A stretch of 64,000 bases of DNA from Advenella incenata (GCF_004217095.1 NZ_SHKO01000001.1:1426001-1490000), one strand, 5' to 3'; shown: positions 24,832 through 35,394, counted from the stretch's first letter. Notes: a model not told the origin generated them from the letters alone. Numbers and translations are program-made.

Positions 24832-27800
24832 ATGACAACACCTTCTATTTCTTCATACGCGCTGCCCCGCTATGCCGAACTGTATTGCCAGAGCAATTAC
24901 AGTTTTCTGCAGGGCGCGTCTCATCCTGAGGAGCTGGTGCAGCAGGCGTTCGAGCTCAATTATATGGCGTTGGCCATAACAGACGAATGTTCCGTGGCAG
25001 GCGTGGTGCGTGCCCACGCGGAAGTAGAAAGGCTGAACAAGCCCATGCTGGACGAAGCGGAGCGCAGAAAAAAAATCGCATTGGGAAAGGCCGGCTACGC
25101 GCTGGGGCAAGCCGACCCGGCGCAGGCCGTGCCATCACTTGCGTCTTCGCCAGTGTGGTTATCGCAACTGTCGCAGACACCATCGTCCGCTTCATCGCAT
25201 TCATCTATTGCTCCCACTGGCTCGCCATCAGCATCAGCATCAGCAGGCTCGGGCTCGGCACTATCGACAGTACCCTCCACCGAAACGCCATTACGTCTGC
25301 CGTTGAAACTGATTGTGGGTTCTGTTTTTTCTCTGCATACAGATGAACATTCACCCGACCTGAAACTGGTCGTGCTTGCTCAAACCCGTCAGGGCTATGG
25401 CAACCTGTGCGAATTCATCACCCTGGGGCGACGGCGTGCCACCAAAGGCAATTATTATTTGACGACCAGCGACATTACCAGTCCTGCCGATCCTTCTCTG
25501 GCCCATTTGCAGAACCTGCCTGAGTGCCTGGGGCTACTGGTGCCAGAGTATGGCTCATCCTATGAGCAGATGCTGGCCCAGGCCAAATGGATTGCACAGG
25601 CATTTTCCGGGCGTTGCTGGCTGGCGCTCACGTTGTTGCACCAGGGTCAGGATGCGGCTCACAGGAGCAGGCTCATGGCGGTCTCAGAGGCCACCGGGGT
25701 GCCGTTGGTGGCAGCCGGACAGGTGCAGATGCATGTGCGCTCACGCAAACCCGTGCATGACACACTGGCTGCGATCCGACTAGGCAAAAGTGTGCAGGAG
25801 TGCGGCTTTGCGCTTGCGGCCAATGCCGAGCGCCATTTGCGTCAGCTGGTGACATTGGCCAATCTCTATCCGCCCGCTGCCCTGGAGCAAACTCTTGAGG
25901 TGATGCTTCAGTGTCAGTTCAATCTGAAAGAGCTCAAATATGAATACCCTGGCGGCATCTGTCCTGAAAACCTGAGTCCGACAGATTATCTGCGCCAGCA
26001 AACCTATGCGGGGGCACAGCAGCGCTTCAGGGATGCAATACCTGACAGCGTCACACGCCAGCTGGAATATGAGTTGCAGCTCATTGCTGAACTGGAATAC
26101 GAAGCCTATTTCCTGACGGTCTACGACATTGTGAAATTTGCCCGCGCCCAGGGCATTTTGTGCCAGGGCAGAGGATCGGCGGCCAATAGCGCTGTTTGCT
26201 ATTGTTTGGGTATTACCGAAGTCAATCCTGTGCTGGGAAATAATCTGTTCGAGCGTTTTATCAGCAAGGAGCGCAATGAGCCTCCCGATATCGACGTCGA
26301 TTTCGAACATCAGCGTCGCGAAGAAGTCATCCAGTATATTTATAAAAAATATGGTCGGGATCGAGCCGCGTTGACTGCTGTGGTGATCACTTATAGGGTC
26401 AAGAGCGTATTGCGCGACACGGGCAAGGCGTTAGGCGTCGATCCCATCATTATTGAAGCAGTGGCGCGTTCCTATCACTACTGGGATGGCCGTTCCAATC
26501 TGATGGCGCGCATGCAGGAAAGCGGCCTGGACCCAACCTCGTCTGTTGCCATGCAATGGGTTTATCTGGCAGAAAAAATCATGGGCTTTCCGCGGCATCT
26601 TTCGCAGCATCCAGGCGGCTTTGTCATGTCTCACGGTCCGCTTTGCCGACTGGTTCCCATTGAGAATGCCGCCATGGAAAATCGTAGCGTGGTGCAGTGG
26701 GACAAGGATGATCTGGATGCCTTGGGTATTCTGAAGGTTGATGTGCTGGCGCTGGGTATGCTCAGTGTTATTCGCCGGGCGCTGCAGTTTGTGGCATTGC
26801 GATACGGCAGGCCATTTTTTCGAATGCAGGACATCCCCCTGGAAGATTCCGATACTTACGACATGATCTGCAAAGCCGATACTATCGGTGTATTTCAGAT
26901 TGAATCGCGCGCGCAAATGACTATGCTGCCGCGCTTGCGGCCGCGTTGTTATTACGATCTGGTCATAGAGGTTTCCATTATTCGTCCCGGTCCGATACAG
27001 GGAGGAATGGTGCATCCTTATCTGCGGCGACGCCAGGGGCTCGAAGAGATTAGCTATCCAAGCGAAGCGGTCAAGTCAGCACTGGAACGTACGCTGGGTG
27101 TACCGATTTTTCAGGAGCAGGTGATGCAAATTGCCATGAAGGCGGCCGGCTTTACCGGTGGGGAAGCCGATGCCTTGCGGCGCTCCATGGCTGCCTGGAA
27201 ACGCAAGGGCGGGTTGGAAAAATTCTATAACAAAATTATAGATGGCATGTTAGCCAATGGCTATAAAAGAGAGTTTGCCGAGCAGATTTTCCGCCAGATC
27301 CAGGGGTTTGGCGAGTACGGTTTTCCAGAAAGCCATGCCGCCAGCTTTGCACTGCTGGCTTATGCCAGCAGTTGGCTCAAGCGTCATGAACCTCAGGCTT
27401 TTCTGGCCGCGCTGCTCAACAGCCTGCCCATGGGGTTTTACAGTGCTTCAACGCTGATCCAGGATGCCAAACGGCACGAGGTAGAGATACTGCCTGTCGA
27501 TGTACAGGTCAGTAACTGGGAAGCAACGCTGGCGTTTGACGCTGCCCAGTCTGCAGATACCGCTACTGCTGAACCGGCGATAGGGCACACAGAACACACA
27601 GAACACACAGAATACGTTTCTGATTGTCTTTCCAGCCAGCCCCAGTCCAAACCCAAGCCGGCGGTCAGACTTGGGTTGAATCAGCTTAAGGGAATGCAAG
27701 AGGCGGCGGCGCAGCGGATCGTAAGGGCGCGTGCCCAGGCTCCCTTTGAGTCTGTTGCGGATCTGGCGCGACGCGCTGACCTGAGCCGGCATGACCTGAA

Positions 27801-28365
27801 TGCGCTGGCTGCTGGCAATGCGCTGGAGAGCCTCGCCGGTCACCGCAGGGCTGCTTTGTGGGATGCGGTTGTCAGTGTGCCCGATAAAGATATTCTGCGG
27901 GAAGCGCCAGTGTATGAAACGGTGAGTCCGCAATTGACGTTACTCACGGAAGGGCAATCGATGGTGGCCGATTATGATTCGCTGGGCCTGACGCTGGGGC
28001 GTCATCCCCTGGAATTATTGCGTGACACATTGAGCAAGTTGCGGTTTTCCTCTTCTGCGGTCTTGCAGGAACAACCCGATCGGCGCCTGGTGCGTGCGGC
28101 CGGTATTGTCACGGTCAGGCAGCGTCCTGGTACAGCCAAGGGAGTCGTTTTTGTGACGCTGGAAGATGAATATGGGCAGATCAATTTGCTGGTGCGACCG
28201 GCGCTGGTAGAACGCCAGCGCAAGGAACTGCTCACTTCCCGTCTGATGGGCGCCTACGGACGCTGGCAGTCAGCCAATGGCGTACAACATGTGATTGTGG
28301 AGCGGTTGGTCAATCTGACGCATTTGTTGGGTCAATTGCAGACGCGCAGCCGCAATTTCCATTAA
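24832..28365 (+). CDS. dnaE2: Error-prone DNA polymerase DnaE2
   Basis: A 1177-residue C-family alpha-subunit-like polymerase for mutagenic translesion synthesis. The order is an N-terminal PHP domain (YAELYCQSNYSFLQGASHPE), palm with PDIDVDFEH and LKVDVLALGM acidic residues, fingers and beta-binding region, and an OB-fold near the C-terminus (VRAAGIVTVRQRPGTAKGVV). Two insertions are unusual: a Ser/Ala/Pro-rich segment at about residues 70-155 within PHP, and a TEHTEHTEY repeat near residue 919. Third gene of the imuA-imuB-dnaE2 cassette, expressed under LexA control. Confidence 0.95.
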   Translation: MTTPSISSYALPRYAELYCQSNYSFLQGASHPEELVQQAFELNYMALAITDECSVAGVVRAHAEVERLNKPMLDEAERRKKIALGKAGYALGQADPAQAVPSLASSPVWLSQLSQTPSSASSHSSIAPTGSPSASASAGSGSALSTVPSTETPLRLPLKLIVGSVFSLHTDEHSPDLKLVVLAQTRQGYGNLCEFITLGRRRATKGNYYLTTSDITSPADPSLAHLQNLPECLGLLVPEYGSSYEQMLAQAKWIAQAFSGRCWLALTLLHQGQDAAHRSRLMAVSEATGVPLVAAGQVQMHVRSRKPVHDTLAAIRLGKSVQECGFALAANAERHLRQLVTLANLYPPAALEQTLEVMLQCQFNLKELKYEYPGGICPENLSPTDYLRQQTYAGAQQRFRDAIPDSVTRQLEYELQLIAELEYEAYFLTVYDIVKFARAQGILCQGRGSAANSAVCYCLGITEVNPVLGNNLFERFISKERNEPPDIDVDFEHQRREEVIQYIYKKYGRDRAALTAVVITYRVKSVLRDTGKALGVDPIIIEAVARSYHYWDGRSNLMARMQESGLDPTSSVAMQWVYLAEKIMGFPRHLSQHPGGFVMSHGPLCRLVPIENAAMENRSVVQWDKDDLDALGILKVDVLALGMLSVIRRALQFVALRYGRPFFRMQDIPLEDSDTYDMICKADTIGVFQIESRAQMTMLPRLRPRCYYDLVIEVSIIRPGPIQGGMVHPYLRRRQGLEEISYPSEAVKSALERTLGVPIFQEQVMQIAMKAAGFTGGEADALRRSMAAWKRKGGLEKFYNKIIDGMLANGYKREFAEQIFRQIQGFGEYGFPESHAASFALLAYASSWLKRHEPQAFLAALLNSLPMGFYSASTLIQDAKRHEVEILPVDVQVSNWEATLAFDAAQSADTATAEPAIGHTEHTEHTEYVSDCLSSQPQSKPKPAVRLGLNQLKGMQEAAAQRIVRARAQAPFESVADLARRADLSRHDLNALAAGNALESLAGHRRAALWDAVVSVPDKDILREAPVYETVSPQLTLLTEGQSMVADYDSLGLTLGRHPLELLRDTLSKLRFSSSAVLQEQPDRRLVRAAGIVTVRQRPGTAKGVVFVTLEDEYGQINLLVRPALVERQRKELLTSRLMGAYGRWQSANGVQHVIVERLVNLTHLLGQLQTRSRNFH
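27586..27612 (+). repeat. Three 9-bp tandem repeats inside dnaE2
   Basis: CACACAGAA is repeated three times, keeping frame and encoding His-Thr-Glu units in a linker before the helix-hairpin region (RLGLNQLKGM). It is probably structurally tolerated linker variation. Confidence 0.85.
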
Positions 28366-28449
28366 GCAGGTTCGTTGCTCCGGCGGTTGGCCCTGGGGGC
28401 CGTCGTCTAACACTCGCGACACCCGCTGTGCCGCTATCGGACATAGCGC

Positions 28450-30060
28450 TCAGGATCTGCCGGAACCTGTTGCGCGCGCGCGCCGCTTCTGAATAAAACC
28501 AACGATCAAACCCAACAGGCTGATGGCAACGATCAACCCGTTTCCAATCCGGGTGTATAGCGTCAGGCCTTGCGTGCCTTGTACCTGCACATCCAGGATA
28601 CCGGCTGTTGCCGTGGTCAATTGCGACAATACACGACCCTTGGCGTCAATGGCCGCCGTCGAACCGGTATTGGTGGCGCGAAGCATGGGCCTTGCGGTTT
28701 CCATACTGCGCATGCGCGAGATCTGCAAATGCTGCCTTAGCGCCCAGGTATTGCCAAACCAGCCCAGATTGCTGACGTTAAACAATATGCTGGCGCCTGG
28801 CGTGCCGTCTGCCTGGGTGCGCAAGGCAGGCAGCAATTCTTCGCCAAAGACATCTTCATAGCAGATATTGGGCGCGAACCGCTGATTATGGACGGCAAAG
28901 CTTTCCTGGCCCTGGCCGCCGCGATCAAAGTCGCCCAGTGGAATGTTCAGGGCATCAACAAACCAGCGAAAACCCAAAGGAACAAATTCGCCAAACGGCA
29001 CCAGATGTTGTTTGTCATAAACCGGTACCTGCTGGCCCTGCATCAGGGCTGAAACCGATGTATCACTGTCTATCGTCAGTACGCTATTGGTATAGCGATC
29101 CTGGCCATCGACTATCGTGTGCATGGGCGTACCCAGGAACAGGGTCGCTTCCATCTGATCAGCAAGCTCGACAACCGACTGCCAGAACTCTGGCGCCATT
29201 CTGTCCTGAAATGTCGGCAGAATGGTTTCGGGGAAAATAATCACTGAAGGAGCCCGTTGAGCGTCTGTTGCAGGACGCGTAGCCAGTGCAAACTGGGCTT
29301 GCAGAGAACTCATCAATTGCGCCGGGTCAAATTTCATCTGTTGTGCAATATTGCCTTGCACCAGCCTTACCGTCATGACAGGGCCATGGTTGTCAAACCA
29401 TGTAATGCGCGACAGTGCAAAACTGACGATGAACATGCCCAGGAGTGCACTGGCCATGGCCGCCATGATGCCGGGACGATTGTGTTTCACATAATAAACA
29501 ATACAGGCAACCAGCCCACTGGCCAGCGCAGCCAGAAAAGCCACGCCATAGACGCCCGCGACGGGAGCCCAGGCCGACAGCAGGCTGTTGGTATGGGCGT
29601 AACCGATATTGTTCCAGGGAAAGCCGGTGAATATAAAACCGCGCAGCCATTCGCCCAGCGTCCAGGTACAGGCCCACAGCAGCGGACGGCCCAGCGCCTG
29701 CGGCACCCGCATGACATTCAGATCGCGTCCTAGCCAGGCGGTACATGCCCCCGCAAGCGCGGCATACAAAGATAGATAAAGCGCAAAAAGCAATACGGCC
29801 AAAGCGGCAAGCGGAGCTGCCAGGCCGCCGAAATGGTTCATGCTGATGTACAGCCAGTACACACCTACACAGAAACTGCTGGTGCTAAAGACAAAGGCGG
29901 CCAGGGCGGCGCGTTTGATATGTTTTGTGCTGAAGACAATAAATGCCGGTACCGCCATGGACAGCACCTGAATATAGGGCAAGGTCCAGCCGGGCAGGGG
30001 ATCGGGAGAAAAACTCAGGGCATGAATGGCCCCAGCCGCGATAAGAAGGAGCCAGACCAT
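28450..30060 (-). CDS. lnt: Apolipoprotein N-acyltransferase
   Basis: A 536-residue inner-membrane enzyme performing the last step of lipoprotein maturation, N-acylation of the diacylglyceryl-cysteine using phospholipid. The N-terminal half has about seven hydrophobic segments. The periplasmic nitrilase-like domain carries the catalytic triad Glu278 (IFPETI), Lys350 (YDKQHLVPFGE) and Cys400 (NICYEDVFGEE). A final transmembrane helix (GNGLIVAISLLGLIVGFI) is near the C-terminus. It follows corC by only 4 bases, the usual corC-lnt linkage in betaproteobacteria. Confidence 0.95.
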   Translation of the reverse strand: MVWLLLIAAGAIHALSFSPDPLPGWTLPYIQVLSMAVPAFIVFSTKHIKRAALAAFVFSTSSFCVGVYWLYISMNHFGGLAAPLAALAVLLFALYLSLYAALAGACTAWLGRDLNVMRVPQALGRPLLWACTWTLGEWLRGFIFTGFPWNNIGYAHTNSLLSAWAPVAGVYGVAFLAALASGLVACIVYYVKHNRPGIMAAMASALLGMFIVSFALSRITWFDNHGPVMTVRLVQGNIAQQMKFDPAQLMSSLQAQFALATRPATDAQRAPSVIIFPETILPTFQDRMAPEFWQSVVELADQMEATLFLGTPMHTIVDGQDRYTNSVLTIDSDTSVSALMQGQQVPVYDKQHLVPFGEFVPLGFRWFVDALNIPLGDFDRGGQGQESFAVHNQRFAPNICYEDVFGEELLPALRTQADGTPGASILFNVSNLGWFGNTWALRQHLQISRMRSMETARPMLRATNTGSTAAIDAKGRVLSQLTTATAGILDVQVQGTQGLTLYTRIGNGLIVAISLLGLIVGFIQKRRARATGSGRS

Positions 30061-30064
30061 GTTC

Positions 30065-30964
30065 TCAGGATTCTGTTTTACTATGACTGCTGCTCATGGC
30101 AGACAGACGTTTGACATGCAGCCACAAGGCGCGCCGGGCATCGGCACGCAGGACCTGGAATCGCAATCCCTGGAAGTCGTGACTGTCGCCGCGTTGCGGG
30201 ATATGATCCAGCTCTGCCGCCAGCCAGCCGCCGATGGTATCGTAATCGTCTTCGGGAATGGCAACCTGCAGTGTCTGGTTCAGTTGTCGGATATCGGTGA
30301 TGGCCATCACACGCCACGAAGTATCGGTTTCCGGGAAGATGGTCATTTGCGCATCTTCATCGTATTCGTCTTCGATATCGCCCACGATCTGTTCCAGGAC
30401 GTCTTCCATGGTGACCAGGCCGGCAATGCTGCCGTATTCGTCAATCACAATGGCAATATGATTGCGGTTCTCGCGGAAATCCCGCAGCAGCTGGTTCAGC
30501 CGCTTGGTTTCAGGAATGTAGTTGGCCGGCCGGACCAGACTGCGGATATCGGTTTGCGGGTTGTTGATGAAGCGCAGCAGATCCTTGGCCAGCAGGATAC
30601 CGATAATATTGTCTTTTTCTTCTTCATATACCGGAAAGCGCGAATGAGCCGTATCGAGAACGATAGGGAGCAGTTCCTGCAGCGGCTTGCTGATATCCAG
30701 CAAATCCATGCGCGAACGCGGGATCATGATGTCGCTGACGTTTTTCTCGGTGAAGGAAATTGAGCCGACGATCATGGAATAGGAATCGTCGTCGATGATG
30801 TCCCGATCATGCGCAGAAGAAAGTATCTCCTGGATATCTTCCCGGTCTTCGGGTTCGTTCTGGCCCAGCAGGCCTTTTATTCGCTGGAGAAGTGAGCGGG
30901 AGGTGTGCTTTTTGCCTGGCTGACTGTCTGCCTCGGCATCGTTGGAAGGGTATGGATCTGACAT
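30065..30964 (-). CDS. corC: CBS/CorC_HlyC domain protein (CorC)
   Basis: A 299-residue cytoplasmic protein. The N-terminus is variable and charged. Tandem CBS domains follow at about residues 60-190 (VSDIMIPRSRMDLLD, SRFPVYEEEKDNIIGI, VIDEYGSIAGLVTMEDVLEQ). The C-terminal CorC_HlyC domain is at about 205-285 (INDED-like region DIRQLNQTLQ, DDYDTIGGWL). CorC/YbeX proteins are linked to Mg2+/Co2+ homeostasis and ribosome maturation. Gene order ybeY-corC-lnt is widely conserved; here a 279-base gap separates it from ybeY, and no transmembrane segment is present. Confidence 0.92.
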   Translation of the reverse strand: MSDPYPSNDAEADSQPGKKHTSRSLLQRIKGLLGQNEPEDREDIQEILSSAHDRDIIDDDSYSMIVGSISFTEKNVSDIMIPRSRMDLLDISKPLQELLPIVLDTAHSRFPVYEEEKDNIIGILLAKDLLRFINNPQTDIRSLVRPANYIPETKRLNQLLRDFRENRNHIAIVIDEYGSIAGLVTMEDVLEQIVGDIEDEYDEDAQMTIFPETDTSWRVMAITDIRQLNQTLQVAIPEDDYDTIGGWLAAELDHIPQRGDSHDFQGLRFQVLRADARRALWLHVKRLSAMSSSHSKTES

Positions 30965-31243
30965 CTCTGGACGTCTAGTTTAGGAAGTTATAAGGATAAC
31001 GCAAATTTGCGTCTATTTGATGAAAAAAGCGCGTTACTTTGGGTAAACCCGGCTTTTGCCGACATCGGGTCTTGATTGAGGTCAAGTCTTTGCCGGAGGT
31101 GACTTCGCTCCGATGGGGTCAGTGTTGCTGCTGAAACGTCGTAGCAAACCCGAAGATTACAGGAAACCGGAATCTTATAGAAAGCAGGCAGTTGTGGGGA
31201 AAGCGCCATGTTGCAGAAAGCTGGCGCAGAACGGCGGATCAGG

Positions 31244-31753
31244 TCAGTGCGGCTGGTACGGGTCCGGAAAGCCCAGGCTGGCCAGCAGGGCAGTTTCCAC
31301 CGACTCCATGTGGACGGCGTCGTCTTCGTCTTCGTGATCGTAGCCCAGCGCGTGCAGCACGCCGTGTATCACCAGATGGGCCGCGTGCTGTCGCAGAGAT
31401 TTGCCCTGTTCGCTCGCTTCTCGTTTGAGAACCGGCACGCACAGTACGATGTCGCCACGCGCCGTGCCATCGGGATCGATCCCGTATTCGAAGGTAAGCA
31501 CGTTGGTGGCATAGTCGCGGCCGCGAAACTGGCTATTAAGCTCGCGCGCTTCGTCGGCATCAACCAGTCGCAGGGCCAGTTCCGCCTGGATAATGTCGGG
31601 GTTGTCGGCCATGGCGGCGTCGACGGCCCGCAGCATCCAGCCCCGAATACGCTGGTGGGTGATTTCAGGAACCGGCACCACGTGCTGGACCGTCGTGCGC
31701 AGATAAGAGGTGTCGCGCATGCCGCGAGAACGGGGCGTGGCCGGTTTACTCAT
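31244..31753 (-). CDS. ybeY: Endoribonuclease YbeY (rRNA maturation factor)
   Basis: A 169-residue zinc-dependent RNase involved in 16S rRNA 3'-end processing and ribosome quality control. The zinc motif is [16 protein letters not shown], supplying three histidines, with [20 protein letters not shown] and TNVLTFEYG in the N-terminal half. The ATG at 31753 overlaps the end of phoH by 8 bases, which favours it over longer in-frame starts inside phoH. It is translationally coupled with phoH. Confidence 0.94.
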   Translation of the reverse strand: MSKPATPRSRGMRDTSYLRTTVQHVVPVPEITHQRIRGWMLRAVDAAMADNPDIIQAELALRLVDADEARELNSQFRGRDYATNVLTFEYGIDPDGTARGDIVLCVPVLKREASEQGKSLRQHAAHLVIHGVLHALGYDHEDEDDAVHMESVETALLASLGFPDPYQPH

Positions 31754-32804
31754 TGGGGGTGCGGCCTTCGGCCAGATCGTAGGCATCAATGATGCGGGCC
31801 ACCAGTGGGTGCCGCACCACATCTTCGCTGGTAAAGCGCGACATGGCAATGCCCTGGACATGGGATAGCACGCGCAGGGCGTGTTCCAGACCGCTTTTCT
31901 GGCCCTTGATCAGGTCGATCTGCGATGGGTCTCCCGTGATCACGGCCTTGCTGCCAAATCCAATGCGAGTCAGGAACATTTTCATTTGTTCCTGGGTTGT
32001 ATTCTGGGCTTCGTCCAGAATGACAAAAGCATGATTCAGGGTGCGGCCCCGCATGTAGGCCAGCGGGGCGATCTCGATGGTCTGTTTCTCGAACAGACGC
32101 ATGACTTTGTCAAACCCCATCAGATCATAAAGCGCATCGTACAGCGGGCGCAGGTAGGGGTCGACTTTCTGGGCCAGGTCGCCGGGCAGAAAACCCAGGC
32201 GTTCACCGGCTTCTACAGCAGGTCGAGTCAGTATGATGCGCTGTACGTGTTCCCGTTCCAGCGCATCAATGGCACAGGCAACAGCCAGCCAGGTCTTGCC
32301 GGTGCCGGCTGGACCTGTGCCGAAGGTAATGTCATGCCGCAAAATATTGTTCAGATAATCACGCTGGCGTGGCGTACGCGGACGCAGGTCATTGCGTCGG
32401 GTGCGCAGCGCTATGGTGCCGCTGTCATCATCCAGTGGCGGCAGCTCGGGCAGGCCGGCGGCACTCGACGGACGCCGGTGCCGGCTGTCATCGGTTTCGG
32501 CCTTGCTGCGATCAGTGCTGCCCGAAGGTTTTGCATTGGCCCGCAATTCGACCAGCCCCAACTGGATATCGTCAATGGTCAGGTCGCGATGGCGGGCGCG
32601 GCGGTGGAACAGGTTGACGGCGCCTGCTGCATCCTGGGCCTGCTCGCCTTCGACGATCACCCGGTTGCCGCTGCGCCCGATAGTAACATCGTAAGCCTGT
32701 GCAATCTGCTTCAGGTTTTCATCCAGTGGCCCGCACAGATTGGCCAACTGAGTGTTGTCGCCTTCCAGATGGAAGACCACGGGCAAGGTACGTTTTCCCG
32801 TCAT
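31746..32804 (-). CDS. ybeZ: PhoH-family ATPase (YbeZ)
   Basis: A 352-residue P-loop ATPase. The N-terminal KH-like/OB region (about 1-130) is followed by Walker [12 protein letters not shown], Walker [12 protein letters not shown] and the helicase-like [19 protein letters not shown]. YbeZ partners with YbeY in RNA metabolism. The start overlaps miaB by 4 bases and its end overlaps ybeY, so miaB-ybeZ-ybeY are coupled. A charged linker rich in Arg, Asp and Ser at about 112-140 is poorly conserved. Confidence 0.94.
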   Translation of the reverse strand: MTGKRTLPVVFHLEGDNTQLANLCGPLDENLKQIAQAYDVTIGRSGNRVIVEGEQAQDAAGAVNLFHRRARHRDLTIDDIQLGLVELRANAKPSGSTDRSKAETDDSRHRRPSSAAGLPELPPLDDDSGTIALRTRRNDLRPRTPRQRDYLNNILRHDITFGTGPAGTGKTWLAVACAIDALEREHVQRIILTRPAVEAGERLGFLPGDLAQKVDPYLRPLYDALYDLMGFDKVMRLFEKQTIEIAPLAYMRGRTLNHAFVILDEAQNTTQEQMKMFLTRIGFGSKAVITGDPSQIDLIKGQKSGLEHALRVLSHVQGIAMSRFTSEDVVRHPLVARIIDAYDLAEGRTPNE

Positions 32805-34225
32805 GAAGCGGCGTCCCCAGTCGCGAGCTCGCCGCGCAGAGAGTTGGTATATACGGCAGCAATCCGCACGTTGACAATCTGGCCGATCAACTGCTCGGAC
32901 GCAGCAAAATTGACGATCCGATTGTTTTCGGTACGGCCGGTCAGTTCGCTGGCATCGCGGCGCGAGGGGCCCTCGACCAGCACCGGTTGTATGGTGTCAA
33001 GCATGCCATGACTAATTGCGCTGGCCTGAGCCGTAATCTGGGCCTGCAGGCGTTGCAGCCGCGCCAGTTTAACTTCGTAAGGCGTATCGTCTTCCAGGTC
33101 TGCGGCAGGCGTGCCTGGCCGGCGCGAATAAATGAACGAGAACGAGGTGTCGAAATTGACGTCTGCGATCAGCTTGAGGGTGGCTTCGAAATCGGCTTCT
33201 GTCTCGCCAGGAAAACCGACAATGAAGTCTGAAGACAAGGTCATGCCGGGCCGGGCTGCATACAGACGGCGGGCAATGGACTTGAACTCCAGCCCGGTGT
33301 AGCCCCGTTTCATGGCGGCCAGAATCCGGTCGCTCCCAGTCTGGATAGGCAGATGCAGGAAAGGAACCAGCTTGGGCAGGCGCCCGTGGGCTTCGATCAG
33401 CCGGTTGGTCATTTCCTTGGGATGGGAGGTCGTATAACGAATGCGCTCGATACCCGGGATGTCGTGCACGTAATCGAGCAACATGGCGAAATCAGCCAGT
33501 TCGGTGGTGCCGCCCAGTGTGCCGCGATAGGCGTTGACATTCTGGCCCAGCAGATTGACTTCCTTGACGCCCTGGTCGGCCAGATCAGCAATTTCGGTCA
33601 GGACGTCTTCGAACGGCCGGGAAATTTCTTCGCCACGGGTATAGGGGACAACGCAAAAGCTGCAGTATTTACTGCAACCTTCCATAATCGACACGAAAGC
33701 TGAGGGGCCATCGACCCGGGCCGGGGGCAGCGCATCGAATTTTTCAATTTCCGGGAAACTGATATCCACCTGGGCGCGCCCGGTGCTTTTGCGCCGTTCA
33801 AGCAGTTCGGGCAGGCGGTGTAGGGTTTGGGGGCCGAACACCACGTCCACGTACGGCGCACGCCGGATAATGGTAGCGCCTTCCTGGCTGGCGACACAGC
33901 CGCCCACGCCAATGACCAGATTGGGGTTCTTCTTTTTGAGCTGATTGATGCGGCCAAGATCCGAAAATACTTTTTCCTGCGCTTTTTCGCGGATGGAACA
34001 GGTATTGAGCAGAATGACATCGGCGTCTTCAGGCGTGTTGGTCAGTTCCAGTCCCTGGTTTTCGCGTAATACATCGGCCATCTTGTCCGAATCATATTCG
34101 TTCATCTGGCAGCCGAACGTCTTGATATACAGCTTTCTGGCGGAGGGGTGAATACGGATGGGCACTTCCTGAACAGGGGTGGTAACAGCGGGCGCGTTGC
34201 CGCGTTTGAGTGGGGTCTCTTGCAT
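32801..34225 (-). CDS. miaB: tRNA-2-methylthio-N6-dimethylallyladenosine synthase
   Basis: A 474-residue radical-SAM methylthiotransferase acting on i6A37 of tRNAs reading U-starting codons. The N-terminal UPF0004 domain supplies cysteines in [20 protein letters not shown] and GVGGCVAS. The radical-SAM cluster is [23 protein letters not shown] and the TRAM domain at the C-terminus complete the layout. Residues 1-34 before YIKTFGCQ are an extra N-terminal extension. It is the first gene of the miaB-ybeZ-ybeY set and is preceded by a terminator closing the sec operon. Confidence 0.96.
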   Translation of the reverse strand: MQETPLKRGNAPAVTTPVQEVPIRIHPSARKLYIKTFGCQMNEYDSDKMADVLRENQGLELTNTPEDADVILLNTCSIREKAQEKVFSDLGRINQLKKKNPNLVIGVGGCVASQEGATIIRRAPYVDVVFGPQTLHRLPELLERRKSTGRAQVDISFPEIEKFDALPPARVDGPSAFVSIMEGCSKYCSFCVVPYTRGEEISRPFEDVLTEIADLADQGVKEVNLLGQNVNAYRGTLGGTTELADFAMLLDYVHDIPGIERIRYTTSHPKEMTNRLIEAHGRLPKLVPFLHLPIQTGSDRILAAMKRGYTGLEFKSIARRLYAARPGMTLSSDFIVGFPGETEADFEATLKLIADVNFDTSFSFIYSRRPGTPAADLEDDTPYEVKLARLQRLQAQITAQASAISHGMLDTIQPVLVEGPSRRDASELTGRTENNRIVNFAASEQLIGQIVNVRIAAVYTNSLRGELATGDAAS

Positions 34226-34330
34226 GATATGGGTACCGTTGCGGGTTTTTGTCCCGGGGGTAAAATTTGGAAAACGTGATTGTAACGTGTTTGCCCAGAT
34301 TACACCTTATCCTGTTGTTTTTTCAAACGA

Positions 34331-34352
34331 AAAAGCGCCCGCAGGCGCTTTT
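34331..34352. terminator. Rho-independent terminator after secF
   Basis: A 9-bp perfect stem AAAAGCGCC/GGCGCTTTT with a CGCA loop, followed by T residues on both strands because the stem itself is A/T-ended. It separates secDF from miaB and would terminate minus-strand transcription leaving secF. Confidence 0.85.
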
Positions 34353-34402
34353 TTCCGGGGTGGGGCACAAGCAGGTGTTGCGCCCACGGTACAGTCTTTT
34401 GA

Positions 34403-35341
34403 TCAGAAGATCACTTCGCTGGCCGGATCTTCTTTTTTCGGCGTCTTGATCATGTCTTCGCGCTTGACGCCCAGCCACATGGCGATGGCTGCCGCCACGA
34501 ATACCGATGAATAAATACCGAACCAGATACCGATGGTGAGCGCCAGCGCAAAGTTGTGCAGGGACGGGCCACCAAAGAAGAACATGGAGAGCACCATCAT
34601 TTGCGTAGACGCATGGGTAATGACCGTACGGGAAATGGTTTGCGTAATGGCGCCGTCGATGACCTCACGGACACTGGCACGGCGCTGCTTGCGGAAATTC
34701 TCGCGGATCCGGTCCATGATCACCACTGACTCATTGACCGAATAACCCAGGACCGCCAGCACCCCGGCCAGTACAGGCAGTGAGAACTCCCATTGGAAGA
34801 ATGCGAAAAATCCGAGGATAATCACCACGTCATGCAAGTTGGCAACCACGCAGGCCAACGCGAATTTCCATTCGAAGCGGATCCCCAAATAAATCATGAT
34901 CCCGATCACCACAAACGCCAGTGCCTTCAGACCATTGGAAAAAAGCTCGTTACCCACTTGCGGCCCGACGAACTCTACCCGGCGCAGTTCTGCATCGGGA
35001 CTGGCTTTCTTGAGGGCGGCCATCACGGTATTGCTCTGTTCCGTCGAAGACATGCTCTTGTCTACCGGCAGGCGGATAATGACGTCGCGCGAAGTACCGA
35101 AGTTCTGCACCTGAAAGTCGCTATAGTTGAGCGCGCTGATGCTGCTGCGCACCTCCTCAAGCTGGGCGGCCTGCTGGTAATTGACTTCCATGACCGTGCC
35201 ACCGGTAAATTCGATGGACAGATGAAAGCCGCGGGTCACGATGAAAAATACCGCCAGCACGAAGGTGATGGCGCTGATCAAATTAAGGACCAGCGCGTTC
35301 TTCATGAACGGGATGGTTTTGTGGATTCTGAAAAATTCCAT
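34403..35341 (-). CDS. secF: Protein translocase subunit SecF
   Basis: A 312-residue inner-membrane protein that works with SecD to drive late protein export with the proton gradient. The first transmembrane helix lies at about 17-37, a periplasmic domain follows (FTGGTVMEVNYQ onward), then five C-terminal membrane segments including GVLAVLGYSVNESVVIMDRI and SRTVITHASTQMMVLSMFFF. The motif GYSVNESVVIMDRIREN is a SecF hallmark. It follows secD by 53 bases. Confidence 0.96.
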   Translation of the reverse strand: MEFFRIHKTIPFMKNALVLNLISAITFVLAVFFIVTRGFHLSIEFTGGTVMEVNYQQAAQLEEVRSSISALNYSDFQVQNFGTSRDVIIRLPVDKSMSSTEQSNTVMAALKKASPDAELRRVEFVGPQVGNELFSNGLKALAFVVIGIMIYLGIRFEWKFALACVVANLHDVVIILGFFAFFQWEFSLPVLAGVLAVLGYSVNESVVIMDRIRENFRKQRRASVREVIDGAITQTISRTVITHASTQMMVLSMFFFGGPSLHNFALALTIGIWFGIYSSVFVAAAIAMWLGVKREDMIKTPKKEDPASEVIF

Positions 35342-35394
35342 ATTTATTCCTGCTCTGTCCGGTCAGCCCGGACAGAAAAAGTGTGCTGCGCTAT

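Noticed and set aside
31881-33011. A 376-codon open frame antisense to ybeZ and miaB
   Set aside because: It runs across two conserved, overlapping genes and shows no recognisable protein family.
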